In this document: positions 19,001 through 28,410 of the stretch, piece by piece | Layout of the letters: each line of letters opens with the position of its first letter | How positions within the stretch are numbered: position 1 is the stretch's first letter | NCBI RefSeq assembly: GCF_024397855.1 | Contig: NZ_CP073343.1 | Location: 2,728,001-2,792,000 of the forward strand | From: Marinomonas rhizomae | Lineage (GTDB): Bacteria > Pseudomonadota > Gammaproteobacteria > Pseudomonadales > Marinomonadaceae | Length of the DNA: 64,000 bases | Direction of reading: 5' to 3' | The notes under the pieces: generated by a model | The model's database searches: none | What the model was told of the DNA's origin: nothing | What the model saw: the letters and a program-made list of their open reading frames with translations, nothing else | Position numbers and translations under genes: made by a program

Positions 19001-22000
19001 GTTGCATTTGCTCCCACAAGGTCAATTCAGGCTGTAATTGCACACGGACAGGAACCGTATTACTGAATAGGCCTATATGTTCTTCTATTCCCGCCACATC
19101 AGAAAAGCGACCAGAAACGGGGGTACCAAAGATCACATCAGAGCGACCTGTCAAACCCGAAAGTAAGTTAGCCCACAAGGTTTGCAATACGCTATTTAAG
19201 GTAAGCCCTCGCTGCTGATAAAAACGTTTGAGCTTGGTAAACTTATCCTCGGAAAGTGTCAATGCATGAGTTTTGACTTGTGATGAAGGCGGTTGATCCG
19301 CAAATAGCAGCGTCGGGGCGGAACCCGCTAATGCCTCTTTCCACGCATCTCGCATCACCGTTTTATCCCTAGACATCAATCGCTCAACAACCTGAGAATA
19401 CGGAACAGGAATAGCAGGTAATTCAATAGCACTACTGCCATAATCAGTAAGCAAATCACGAATTAAGATAGGCGTTGACCAGCCATCAACAACTAGATGA
19501 TGGGCATTTACAAACAAGCAATGTTGATTATCTGACATGTGAACTAAAACAGTATTCAGCAATGGAATGCCTGCCGACTGAAACACCATAAAATCTCGGC
19601 TGAGCTCTTCGCGCTCAATCTCCTGCAATGTTTCTTGTTGGACAAGAACATCTTGATCCGTTAAATCAACGACCCGTAACGGCACCCACGTTTTCCGCTC
19701 GCCACGCCGCCAAGGTAGAATTTGTAACGCGGTATTGCCTTGTGAAAAATCAAATAAGGCGCCGAGTTGAGGATGCCTTTCCATCACAGCCCCTAACGAT
19801 GCTTTAAGACGCTCAGTGTCAACAACACCAGAAAATGTCAGGCGTACTAAAGAGCTATAACTTGCATCCTTAGCATCACTCTCCTTTTCTAGCTGCGCAT
19901 GAAAAAGTAGTCCTTCCTGCAAAGGCAAAGCGGGCAAAATGGCTTGTAAGGAGCCATATTGGCTTCTTAACCTATGTATATTCTGGTCGCTAAGATCCAA
20001 ATTTTTCAGATCTTCTGGCACCAAGGTGTCCGCCGCTATAGCTTGGTGCGTTAGAGCGAATTTACTCATAGCCAACGAGGCAGCAGACAACTGATTAATC
20101 AGCTCTTGGGATTCTGTAGGCGCTATTTGTTGAATATCATGATCCACGTAAATAGCTAATTGCGGAGCCCCCTGACTGTCATCCACAAAAATATTTAATT
20201 CCAACGCATAAGATGATTTCAGCTGATCGGATTGATGTACTTCAAAGGTATCTTGAAAATAACGCCCGCCTTGCAGCAGAGAAAGATCATCCCGCTGAAA
20301 ACGACCAAGGTAGTTAAATAAAATTTGTGGCGCTACTGTGTTGCTACTCTCAGCAAGTGAAGTCTGATCACCCAAATAGCGCAACACGCCATATCCCACA
20401 CCATCATTGGGCACTCTAAGCAAACTACTACGCACCAACTGTACAACTTCTTCATAAGGCGCTTCAGGATGATTAAGATCAAATAATAGAGCGTCTTTTC
20501 CGGCCAAACGTATCGGGTATTCAGCGGTAAACCAGCCCAAGGTTCGAGTCAAATCTAGCTCACCAACCTCAGCACGACCATGGGATTCCAGCATCATTGA
20601 GATGTCTGTCTTCTTATATTGCATAGCGAGAGCAATATATAAAACACTCAAAATAGCCTCTTGCGGCTGACACTGATATTGCTTGGGTATAACGTCTAAT
20701 AAGAGTTTAGAGACGTTCTCATCTAATAAAATCCGTTGATGCGCACGCTCATTAGAAGCTTCGCGCGCTATCAGTGGCTTACCTTTTCGTTGCTCCAACC
20801 AATATGCTTGCTGGGACAACCAGCGAGGCATCTCATCTGCCAGAACCTTTTGCCAATCTATTAAACTATTGGGTGAATTTGATAAGCTTCTCTCTGGGTC
20901 TTTCAATAAACCCGCTATATCAGAAAAAAGAATTCGCCATGACATCCCATCTATTATCGAATGATGCATAACAAACACAGCCGCTTTTTTATTGTTATTA
21001 CGCAAATAAGCCACTCGCATAGCAGCAAAAGGCTCATTTGATTCAATGCGAACAAGCTGCTCGAAAGCATCGTCAGCCAAATTCGATAAAGCGCCTTGTT
21101 TCTCAAATACTTTTACAAAAAAAGCATTTTCAGAAGAGCCGATCTCAAGGTGAGAAGCATTAACCTGAGCCGCAAGAATGCTATGAGCTGCAATCAGTTT
21201 GACAATAACCTGTTCAAACTGCTGATGTGACATAGAATCTGGTAAAGCAAAACATACGGCCTGAAAATAAGGCTGATTAATACCTCCAGCTTCCTGCATC
21301 CATTGATAAATAGGTAAATTCGATAGCTGACCAGATTGAACACTTGGCCGCTTTTTAACAGCATCTACTCGTGATAATCGCGTTGCTATTGAACGGATTA
21401 TGCGGCTTTCAAAAACATCTTTTGCGCGTAAAGAATAACCCTCTTTTCGCGCCAAACCGCCTAAAGACATAGCGACAATACTATCACCACCCAACGCAAA
21501 AAAGTCGTCATCAATAAAGACACAATCTAGATTCAAAACCTTCTGAACCCATTCGCACACCAACGCTTCTTTATCGTTCTTTGGCAAAATTCCACGGCTA
21601 CGAATAATAATAGGGTCAGGTAGCGCGTTTCGATCTATCTTACCGTTTGTGTTTAATGGAAATTGCTCCAATAACGTCACAGTAGCCGGAACCATATACG
21701 AAGGAAGTTGACGAGACAAAACATCTAACAGTGCTCGAGCTTCATTTTGTGTTGCTTGCTCATCAGTAGTCATTTTTTGATAGTGATCAAGTACGACATA
21801 AGCATCTAAACGATGCGTACTGCCCAGTTTATTGGCGACAACAAGACTGCTTTTCACGTTTTCAATTGCATTCAGAACCGTCTCAATTTCACCAGGCTCA
21901 ACACGATGACCGCGAATTTGGACCTGATGATCTATCCGACCAATAAACTCAACTTGCCCATCCTCTAGCCATCTCGCTAAATCACCCGTTCGGTACATCC

Positions 22001-24560
22001 TCTCACCCAATTTGAATGGATTAGCAATAAAACGAGCTGCGGTTAATGAACTTTGATTTAGATATCCATGCGCCAAGCCAGGACCTGAAACATAGAGCTC
22101 TCCGGTGGTTCCAATGGCAACTGGCGATAGGCTGGAGTCGAGAATATAGGATTCCGTATTGGCGATAGGACGACCTATCACGACTTGGTCCGAGTCTTTT
22201 ATATCGGCTCCTAGGCTGTCTACCGTATTCTCCGTAGGGCCATAGTAATTTCTAACATTCAATGCTGGGTAACGTCGTGCTTGTTGCCATAAACGAGAAG
22301 ATGGTGCTTCGCCACCAATGTAAATTAACTCAGGAAAGCACTTAGCTGACTCTATCGCCTCAAGATCAAAAAGCTGAGCCAGTACCGTTGGAGGCAGATC
22401 GGCGGCATGAACATGATGCTTATTAAAATACTGCTTAATAAGCTCAGAATCCTTACATATTTCATCGTCAACAATATGAAGGGTGTGTCCAAAGCACAGC
22501 CAATATAGCGAGTCCCAACTGGTATCAAATGAAAAAGAAGCGGTCAGCATGGCATTCACATTCAAATGCTTTTCTGCCAACGCCTTGCCATCGCGTAGCC
22601 AATGGGAAAACGCTAAATTAACTAAACCTTTGTGAGCTATCGCCACCCCCTTTGCTTTTCCAGTCGAACCAGATGTGTACATGATATAAGCCAAGTCATC
22701 TGACGAAGGAAAATCAAACACGGCTTTTAAGGGATCTTTTTGATTTACTGATTTTATAAAACTGACATCATCAACTGACACAACAAATGTCGTATCAGAC
22801 ACGTTAAAGCCATAAGCACCACAGGCAATCAATAACTGAGGCGCAGAGTCTTCTAGCATCCAATTAATGCGCTCTTCAGGATAAGTCGGATCGATAGGCA
22901 AATAATGAGCGCCTAGCCCCATGGCCGCAAACATAGCGTACACCATGCGCTCGTCTCGTGGTAAAGCCAGACCAACACAAGCGCCCTTTTTCACCCCAAA
23001 CTCACTCAGCACTTGCGCCCATTTTGCGACATTGTCATTTAATTGTGCGAAGCTAATTGACTGTTCTTTCACTACGAGCGCTGGCCTAGTTGCCAAAGAA
23101 TTATCTAATCCATGAAACTGTTCTATCAAACTCACATAGTCACTGCTAGGCGTGACGACACCCTTCTGCCAACGTTGAATCTGCAATTGCTCAGAGGTTA
23201 GTAACGTTGAAACATCGGCAATACGAGTATCAGAATCATCTAAAAGTCTTTCAGCAAATATTTCAAAACGCCGCAGATGCGTATTTAACGATTCGACATC
23301 GTATTTTTGATCATTACCCACCCACTCTATGTGAAGGTCCCCACTGTCAAAGTGCAAGCCGAAATCCAGATCTTCAACAGGCCCAGCAGCAAGGTGTTCT
23401 ATTTTTGCAGCGACCTCACCAAACGAGAGGTCATAATCAAACAGCCGCAAGTTTAATGTTGGACCATATAAGGCTTCTCCCACACGATTTAAATCACGAG
23501 AAATTTGCTCAGCATTGTATTTTTGGTGCTTGCGTATGGCTTTCAAGCTTTGCTTTATACGTCGCGTCAGCTCAAAAATACCGTCTTCCAAATGCCCTTC
23601 AATAAAAACGGGCAAGACATTCACCACTGGCCCAAGCGCACTTAAAGAAACACTGCCAACGCGCCCCATAAATGGCAAACCAACCGGAACTCGCCACTGC
23701 CCCGTCATTCGAATCAAATACGCTGAGATCAATCCCATTGCCAGATCAGCAACGGTAAGATTAGAAGAAGGGAATCGATCTAGGCAGCTTTGTAAAGTTG
23801 AACCACCAATACGGCCATTTACTCTAATTAAACGCTGGGATACCGACGCATTTCCTGCCTCCGTCAATGCATCGCGATTAGATAAACTGACCACATTAGG
23901 TAAATCGGAACAGTATTCTGTCCAGAAAGCTTTATCACGTTGGTATTTATCTGATCGTTTATAGGCTTGCTCCTCCTCTACCACCTGAAAAAAAGAGGCA
24001 TAAGGTGAGTTAGTGATGGTTTTTTGCAGAACAAGCGCCTGATAAATACTCGCCACTCTGGCGGTAAAAGCATTAAAACTGAAACCATCTAGCATGATAT
24101 GGTGAAAACGCTGATACCAAACGTACTGCAGGTCTGACAGTTTAAAAACAATCTGACGAACCAATGGCATAGTCGAAGACAGCGTCAACTCAGCGTCCAA
24201 GTCTTGCTGAATAAGCGAATCCATATAAGCTTGCCCATCACTTTGATTCGAGATGTCCATCCATGCAGGAGTAAACTCGAGATCACTGCAATCCAACTGT
24301 TGGGTCGGAACGCCGTTATATTCGCGATAAACAGCCTGTACGGTATCGGCTTCTTTCAACCCTAGCTGAATAGCTTCTAGTAAATACTTAGAATCAAGAT
24401 TCCCTGTGATGTGGACCTTATGCGCAATAGTAAAGGTATTAAGTTGTGAAGAAATATGATCGGCTAGCCATATGCCCATCTGCACATCCGTAAGGGGTGC
24501 AACCGTACTATCCTCTAAGCCTATCGATTTATTAATGCGCGATGCGATGTTATTTTCCAT
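16029..24560 (-). CDS. Two-module NRPS (C-A-T-E-C-A-T-TE) for a DHB-cationic amino acid-Ser siderophore
   Basis: The product has 2843 residues. Module 1: C domain (HHIMLDG 153-159), A domain (YTSGSTG at 628), T domain (LGGDS, S1027), then an epimerisation domain (HHSIIDGMSWRIL 1199, LGWFTAEYP 1341, FNYLGRF 1415). Module 2: C (HHLVVDG 1687), A (YTSGSTG at 2146), T (LGGHS, S2550) and an EntF-like thioesterase (GYSLGG S2684, D2711, H2820). Pocket residues aligned by hand to GrsA read DVWHFSLVDK for A2, the serine code of EntF. A1 reads DTDDYGYVDK; the cluster of acids suggests a cationic amino acid (Lys, Arg or Orn). The predicted unit is DHB-D-cationic-L-Ser, trimerised by the TE, as in cyclic trichrysobactin and trivanchrobactin. 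MbtH and fes genes precede it. Confidence 0.93.
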   Translation of the reverse strand: MENNIASRINKSIGLEDSTVAPLTDVQMGIWLADHISSQLNTFTIAHKVHITGNLDSKYLLEAIQLGLKEADTVQAVYREYNGVPTQQLDCSDLEFTPAWMDISNQSDGQAYMDSLIQQDLDAELTLSSTMPLVRQIVFKLSDLQYVWYQRFHHIMLDGFSFNAFTARVASIYQALVLQKTITNSPYASFFQVVEEEQAYKRSDKYQRDKAFWTEYCSDLPNVVSLSNRDALTEAGNASVSQRLIRVNGRIGGSTLQSCLDRFPSSNLTVADLAMGLISAYLIRMTGQWRVPVGLPFMGRVGSVSLSALGPVVNVLPVFIEGHLEDGIFELTRRIKQSLKAIRKHQKYNAEQISRDLNRVGEALYGPTLNLRLFDYDLSFGEVAAKIEHLAAGPVEDLDFGLHFDSGDLHIEWVGNDQKYDVESLNTHLRRFEIFAERLLDDSDTRIADVSTLLTSEQLQIQRWQKGVVTPSSDYVSLIEQFHGLDNSLATRPALVVKEQSISFAQLNDNVAKWAQVLSEFGVKKGACVGLALPRDERMVYAMFAAMGLGAHYLPIDPTYPEERINWMLEDSAPQLLIACGAYGFNVSDTTFVVSVDDVSFIKSVNQKDPLKAVFDFPSSDDLAYIMYTSGSTGKAKGVAIAHKGLVNLAFSHWLRDGKALAEKHLNVNAMLTASFSFDTSWDSLYWLCFGHTLHIVDDEICKDSELIKQYFNKHHVHAADLPPTVLAQLFDLEAIESAKCFPELIYIGGEAPSSRLWQQARRYPALNVRNYYGPTENTVDSLGADIKDSDQVVIGRPIANTESYILDSSLSPVAIGTTGELYVSGPGLAHGYLNQSSLTAARFIANPFKLGERMYRTGDLARWLEDGQVEFIGRIDHQVQIRGHRVEPGEIETVLNAIENVKSSLVVANKLGSTHRLDAYVVLDHYQKMTTDEQATQNEARALLDVLSRQLPSYMVPATVTLLEQFPLNTNGKIDRNALPDPIIIRSRGILPKNDKEALVCEWVQKVLNLDCVFIDDDFFALGGDSIVAMSLGGLARKEGYSLRAKDVFESRIIRSIATRLSRVDAVKKRPSVQSGQLSNLPIYQWMQEAGGINQPYFQAVCFALPDSMSHQQFEQVIVKLIAAHSILAAQVNASHLEIGSSENAFFVKVFEKQGALSNLADDAFEQLVRIESNEPFAAMRVAYLRNNNKKAAVFVMHHSIIDGMSWRILFSDIAGLLKDPERSLSNSPNSLIDWQKVLADEMPRWLSQQAYWLEQRKGKPLIAREASNERAHQRILLDENVSKLLLDVIPKQYQCQPQEAILSVLYIALAMQYKKTDISMMLESHGRAEVGELDLTRTLGWFTAEYPIRLAGKDALLFDLNHPEAPYEEVVQLVRSSLLRVPNDGVGYGVLRYLGDQTSLAESSNTVAPQILFNYLGRFQRDDLSLLQGGRYFQDTFEVHQSDQLKSSYALELNIFVDDSQGAPQLAIYVDHDIQQIAPTESQELINQLSAASLAMSKFALTHQAIAADTLVPEDLKNLDLSDQNIHRLRSQYGSLQAILPALPLQEGLLFHAQLEKESDAKDASYSSLVRLTFSGVVDTERLKASLGAVMERHPQLGALFDFSQGNTALQILPWRRGERKTWVPLRVVDLTDQDVLVQQETLQEIEREELSRDFMVFQSAGIPLLNTVLVHMSDNQHCLFVNAHHLVVDGWSTPILIRDLLTDYGSSAIELPAIPVPYSQVVERLMSRDKTVMRDAWKEALAGSAPTLLFADQPPSSQVKTHALTLSEDKFTKLKRFYQQRGLTLNSVLQTLWANLLSGLTGRSDVIFGTPVSGRFSDVAGIEEHIGLFSNTVPVRVQLQPELTLWEQMQQVQYEQVGLLEHDGLGLAEIQRLGGHANLFDTLLVVENFPEQADLFSQTYHGLQLNEMYSRGFTHYPLTVLALPGEQLNLLFEYRGGAEINDLIARFDSLVTSLLSDDNSPQQALDLRLPAEKAITKSVNDTFQALPRMTLRDGLMEQASLTPHQVCVSDDEYQLTYLEARYQIVTLAKELQSLGVQSGDVVAVALPRSVKLSLALWATIEVGAAYLPLDTGYPDDRLNYMLDDAKPVALITLSNEVDRFETNARPYLYDAPIAVVDDSQVKQTLESWNAPELSQSAAAYLLYTSGSTGRPKGVLVSHQAIVNRILWMQNQYPLTSDDVVLQKTPCSFDVSVWEFFWSAMVGAKLHMAPPESHRDPLQLQQLIADNKITTLHFVPSMLAAFLSSLGDENTATCHRLKRVFCSGEALPVELSKQFEVSVGCELHNLYGPTEAAVDVSYYPAFGHDLTQLKGVGVPIGYPVWNTQLRILDNFLRPVPIGVAGELYLCGVQLADGYWHRPELCATRFVADPEANGERMYRTGDVVRWLDSGAVEYLGRSDDQLKIRGQRIELGEIEQVLAAQIGVDQSVVVAKTLGQDNSAMGADARQLVAYVTSRSGVLDTAQIRTSMSELLPAHMVPVAVLQLEAMPLSANGKLDRKALPQPSDLLGVRKGRALKLGLETEIANAFSKVLGVSDLNASDDFFTLGGHSILAVRLVSELRKVLKRNITVGQVMVSPTIESLALVIANQDPTQSRDLSGFGAVLPIKEGTGLPIFCIHPASGFAWQYAGFARYLSHTFPMIGLQSPRPDGPIAAQTNMDGVIEQHFKVLKERQPTGPYRLIGYSLGGVIAHALAVRLQAIGEEVSFLGLLDTYPPDEQDWSESVDAEIQHEVERERTKFMDTSEDMLDEQVEEAQDAMFADIVQNYADSVALLSKAKTQRYQGKAVLFVADKTVPEKMNIQAAWAPYVDELEEHHFDFAHEDILSPEALTALGPVFNQLVSEL

Positions 24561-24571
24561 AATAAACTTCT

Positions 24572-24796
24572 TTAAGAACCGCTAGAAAGTGAAGGGGAAT
24601 TTTGTGGGCGAATATCCGTCCAGTTCGTTTCGATATATTCAAGACAATTATCACGAGAGCTCGGCCCAAAAGCCTGTTGCCAACCTGCTGGCATAGTCTT
24701 AAAAAGCGGCCATAAACTATGCTGCTGCAGTGCATTTACTAAGACCAAAAACGCCAATGAATCATCGTCAAATGGGTTAATTGCTTCATTACTCAT
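24572..24796 (-). CDS. ybdZ: MbtH-like NRPS accessory protein
   Basis: This 74-residue protein has the MbtH family pattern: NPFDDDSLAFLVLVNALQQ, HSLWPLF, PAGWQQAFG, then R-x-x-CLEYIE and W-T-D-I-R-P. MbtH proteins bind A domains and are needed for their folding or activity. It ends 11 bases before the start of the large NRPS and follows fes, the same order as fes-ybdZ-entF in E. coli. It has a strong ribosome site (GGGAGA). It could also serve the second NRPS encoded at 39230, which has no MbtH gene of its own nearby. Confidence 0.93.
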   Translation of the reverse strand: MSNEAINPFDDDSLAFLVLVNALQQHSLWPLFKTMPAGWQQAFGPSSRDNCLEYIETNWTDIRPQNSPSLSSGS

Positions 24797-24824
24797 TTTT
24801 TTCTCCCTGTCTAATTCAGTAAAG

Positions 24825-26147
24825 TTAAGATCTAGCTGGTATTAAATGTCGCAAACCATCAACAAGACCTGAGCGCCATGACAACCAATCATGACCACCA
24901 CAAACTATCTCGTAATGCACCTGTCCGCCTTTTTGCTGAATCGCTTGATAAGTCGCTTCGTTATATAGACACATATCTGCTTCGCCACTCCCTACATTCA
25001 AAAAAGCTTGTAAATGAGAAACACTTATTTGATTTTTGAGGATTTGGTCGGCAAGGCTATTTGTAGGTACATTCTTAATCCATTCGTTACTAGAGGTCGT
25101 ATTATTAGGTGCTCGCATTCGACTATCTTCTGGCCACCAAAACGAGCCAGACAAACTAATCACTTTTGAAAAATACTCTGGAAAGGTAACGCCTGCGTAC
25201 AAGGCAGAAAGTCCGCCTAAACTCTGGCCTGCGACAAGAAAATCAGACACGGAGCAATCTTCCTGTGCAAGTTCTGATGTTACTATTGGCAAAAGCTCAT
25301 CTAACAAAGACTGCCAAAAAGAGTAGTAGCAACTCAGCTCTTTCCAGCGTGTCGGCCCATCTATTGAAGGCACCAAAAGGTAATGAGCAGGTGCTATTTT
25401 AGAGGTATCTGTTAAATACTGGAGAACCGATAAGGTGCCACTTGGCGCTCCCCATTTTTGCCCGTCAAGCAATATAACCAATGGAGCATCATTCGTTGCT
25501 GTCGAGAAAAGCCAAGAAGTTCGCTGGTTATCTAACTCTTTTGAGGACCAATTGATCGCATGCACACGACTCACTGAAATAGCATTCAACTCTCCACGAT
25601 CCCATTCTTGCCAACCCAATTCAGTTGCGGCTTTAGGAAGATGAAGCGGTGAACTTATCCCCCACCCCGAAATCAATTCAGGCAATGGATTCAATGGATC
25701 TGAAATCTGATTTACGGCAACAGACATCCACCAAGCACGTTGCGCTTCCCTAGAACCATCGCCCGTTTGTCGCACAAAAACCGGCAACTGGTGCTTTTCT
25801 ATTGGAATAAAGGAATAACTGCCTCGCCAGTTAGAATTGATTTGTAACAAGCCCATCCACACATCCGTACCACTTATTCGATGTAGGCAGACTGGCTCCC
25901 AACTGTGATGGTCTGTCAACGAATTAACATCAAGCAACACACTTGCAACGCTTGATTCATATTCATTTCCTTGAGGATCTTGCCAAACAAACAACACGGA
26001 GCTGGTTTGCTCGCTTCCCTCCTGTATAAAAGGCGCTCCTGCAGAACTGACGCTTTGCCACCAAATGTTGCTGCCAACCTGCTCTTGGCAAACACCAAAA
26101 TATTCCAGCCATGCTGGCAACGTAGATTCCTTATTCAACACATTCAT
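24825..26147 (-). CDS. fes: Enterochelin-type ferric-siderophore esterase Fes
   Basis: The 440-residue protein has the two-part Fes architecture: an N-terminal beta domain (to about 190) and an alpha/beta-hydrolase domain with the nucleophile in VAGQSLGGLSALYAG and a catalytic His in CGGHDWLSWR. Fes cleaves the tri-serine lactone of imported ferric siderophore in the cytosol to free the iron. Its presence supports an ester-linked trimer as the product of the large NRPS. It starts the fes-ybdZ-NRPS unit and diverges from the TonB-receptor gene across a shared Fur-box region. Confidence 0.92.
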   Translation of the reverse strand: MNVLNKESTLPAWLEYFGVCQEQVGSNIWWQSVSSAGAPFIQEGSEQTSSVLFVWQDPQGNEYESSVASVLLDVNSLTDHHSWEPVCLHRISGTDVWMGLLQINSNWRGSYSFIPIEKHQLPVFVRQTGDGSREAQRAWWMSVAVNQISDPLNPLPELISGWGISSPLHLPKAATELGWQEWDRGELNAISVSRVHAINWSSKELDNQRTSWLFSTATNDAPLVILLDGQKWGAPSGTLSVLQYLTDTSKIAPAHYLLVPSIDGPTRWKELSCYYSFWQSLLDELLPIVTSELAQEDCSVSDFLVAGQSLGGLSALYAGVTFPEYFSKVISLSGSFWWPEDSRMRAPNNTTSSNEWIKNVPTNSLADQILKNQISVSHLQAFLNVGSGEADMCLYNEATYQAIQQKGGQVHYEIVCGGHDWLSWRSGLVDGLRHLIPARS

Positions 26148-26173
26148 CCTTTATTTCAAAAATATGAAATAAT

Positions 26174-26204
26174 AGTATTGCGAATCATTCTCGTTATCAA
26201 TAAT
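26174..26204. promoter_or_regulatory. Fur-box region between fes and the TonB-dependent receptor gene
   Basis: The 99-base gap holds ATTGCGAATCATTCTC followed by GTTATCAATAAT, overlapping partial matches to the Fur consensus. Placed between divergent starts, it should make both units iron-repressed. Confidence 0.65.
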
Positions 26205-26246
26205 ATTAGCTAAATCTTTACTTCACTGATGCAAAAAAGGATAAAT

Positions 26247-28319
26247 ATGTATCACTCCAAAAAAACCTCATCCACTCAATTACCCAGCCCCTTATCAACA
26301 ATTGCTATTGCGGTCATTAGTATTAATGCGGCTTGCGTCTCATCCAATGCTTTTGCAGAAGACACCACAGCGCTTCCTGCATTGGTTGTAACGGGTGAAA
26401 AAATGGATAAAGACATTAAAGAAACCACAACCGCTGTGACTATTATTCGTGGCGAGGATATGGCTAGTGGCGAAACAAAGGATGTAAAAGAACTAGCCAC
26501 ACAAGCACCAAACGTTGTCACTTCGTCCTTTGGTAATGTAGCAATCCGCGGTATGAGTGGTAATGGTGCTGCCTCTGGTGGCTATGCCTTGATCACTGGC
26601 GCACGCTCTCGCGTCTCAACAGTCATTGACGGTGGTACTCAAGATTGGTCAGGTTACAATTTTACTCCCAGCGGTGTTTGGGACGCTCAACAAGTAGAGG
26701 TTCTTCGTGGTCCACAATCCACAACCCAAGGCACTAGCTCAATAGCTGGCGCTGTCGTAATCAAAACGAACGACCCAACCTTTACGGATGAAGCCGCCGT
26801 TCGTGCAGGACTCGAACATTATGAAAACGGTAATTTAAAATATAATTTAGGAGCAATGTCATCTGGAGCTTTAATAGATGACGAGCTAGCGTATCGTATT
26901 GCACTTGATGGCACCAAAGGCGAAGGTTGGATGAACTACGCTCAATCAGACGATGAGCTAGACACGGGCCCCGATGTCAACGATGCAGAAAACTACAATA
27001 TGCGTGGAAAGTTACTCTGGGACCCTGCAAGCAACCCGAATTTAACGGCAAAATTGACCGTAGAACACCACCAATACGAAGGAGAGTATCTAAGTTGGGC
27101 AAATGATGAGGAAGATGATTTTTCTGGAGAATTGATGACTCTAGGTAGCGGACGCAATACACGCTTGCAAGACTCTACGACTGACGCCATTGCGGTAGAC
27201 ATCGATTACAATCTAGGTGATGGCATAAGTAATGCTTTATATATTGCTTATAGCAAAAGCAAAATCAGCTTTGATGAATACCCTGGAACAACGCTACTCG
27301 ACATAAGTAAAGACACAACAACAATCGAAAACCGCATTATCTTTAATCAGCCTAATGCTGCATTAACAGGTGTCATTGGTGTATTTGCGTCAAAAAAAGA
27401 CGCCGATACAGACATCACCTATCGTGGACAAAATTGGTACACAGCTAACGACACCTCCACCACTACATTAGCGCTATATGGCGAAGGAAGCTACGCACTC
27501 ACAGAGAAAACAAATCTAATTGGTGGCGCACGTCTTGAAAGAGAAGAAGCCGATCGCTTTATTGTTAATGATGGTCGAACAGATGTTGATCATGATGATA
27601 GCGAAACAAACCTCCTGCCAAAAATTGGTCTTACCCATGCGATATCAAATACCACGACATTAGGCGCCAACATTCGAAAAGGCTACAGCCCGGGTGGTTC
27701 TGCTTATCAATGGGACTCTACACGCGAGTTTTATACCTATGAAAGCGAGGATGTTACTGCTTACGAATTGAGTAGTAAAAGTCAATTTACGAATGGAGCA
27801 ACTTTAGTCACCTCTTTGTTCTATAACGACTATTCTAATTACCAAGCCATGTATAACGACCGTATTAATAACATAGATTCGGCACACACCTACGGCATAG
27901 AACTGGAAGCGACAGCTTGGGCAACCGATGATCTTCAATTACGCAGCTCTATTGGTTTGCTACGTAGCGAAATTGATAACTATCAAACCTCAGAGGGAAA
28001 TGACCTTCCTAGCGCCCCTGAAATCAACGCAAGCATAGGCATTACTCAATACATTGGCGAACGCTGGTCATTTGGTAGCGATGTTACTTATGTCGGCGAA
28101 TACTATTCTGATTTGGACAATACGGAAGACTACAAAGCAGGCGACTACGTACGCACTGACGCTCGCATACAATATGTTAATGGCAGCCTAACCATAGATG
28201 GTTATGTTAAAAACCTAACTGACGAAGACATTATTTACCAAATCAATGGAGGACGAGCTGTACGAGCCTCTGTAGGTCAAACTCGCACTATCGGCCTAAG
28301 CGCTACCTACCGTATGTAA
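26247..28319 (+). CDS. TonB-dependent ferric-siderophore receptor
   Basis: The ATG at 26247 has AAGGA 6 bases upstream; an earlier in-frame ATG at 26229 has none. The 690-residue outer-membrane protein has a signal peptide ending SSNAFA, a TonB-box-like segment (ALVVTG), a plug domain (VAIRGM, VEVLRGPQSTTQGTSSIAGAVV) and a 22-strand type barrel. It ends with an aromatic-rich strand (GLSATYRM). It should import the ferric form of the siderophore made here. Only one such receptor is in the window although two importer systems are present. The gene is divergent from fes and ends in a strong terminator. Confidence 0.92.
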   Translation: MYHSKKTSSTQLPSPLSTIAIAVISINAACVSSNAFAEDTTALPALVVTGEKMDKDIKETTTAVTIIRGEDMASGETKDVKELATQAPNVVTSSFGNVAIRGMSGNGAASGGYALITGARSRVSTVIDGGTQDWSGYNFTPSGVWDAQQVEVLRGPQSTTQGTSSIAGAVVIKTNDPTFTDEAAVRAGLEHYENGNLKYNLGAMSSGALIDDELAYRIALDGTKGEGWMNYAQSDDELDTGPDVNDAENYNMRGKLLWDPASNPNLTAKLTVEHHQYEGEYLSWANDEEDDFSGELMTLGSGRNTRLQDSTTDAIAVDIDYNLGDGISNALYIAYSKSKISFDEYPGTTLLDISKDTTTIENRIIFNQPNAALTGVIGVFASKKDADTDITYRGQNWYTANDTSTTTLALYGEGSYALTEKTNLIGGARLEREEADRFIVNDGRTDVDHDDSETNLLPKIGLTHAISNTTTLGANIRKGYSPGGSAYQWDSTREFYTYESEDVTAYELSSKSQFTNGATLVTSLFYNDYSNYQAMYNDRINNIDSAHTYGIELEATAWATDDLQLRSSIGLLRSEIDNYQTSEGNDLPSAPEINASIGITQYIGERWSFGSDVTYVGEYYSDLDNTEDYKAGDYVRTDARIQYVNGSLTIDGYVKNLTDEDIIYQINGGRAVRASVGQTRTIGLSATYRM

Positions 28320-28340
28320 TTTATTAAATATCGTACAATA

Positions 28341-28380
28341 ACCAAAAAAGGCGAATCGTTTTCGATTCGCCTTTTTTGGT
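28341..28380. terminator. Bidirectional terminator between the receptor gene and entA
   Basis: An exact 18-bp stem (ACCAAAAAAGGCGAATCG with its complement) encloses a TTTT loop. The A and T runs at the base serve both convergent genes. Confidence 0.92.
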
Positions 28381-28410
28381 TTTTAATCTCTCTAAATTAA
28401 CGGCGTTTAA

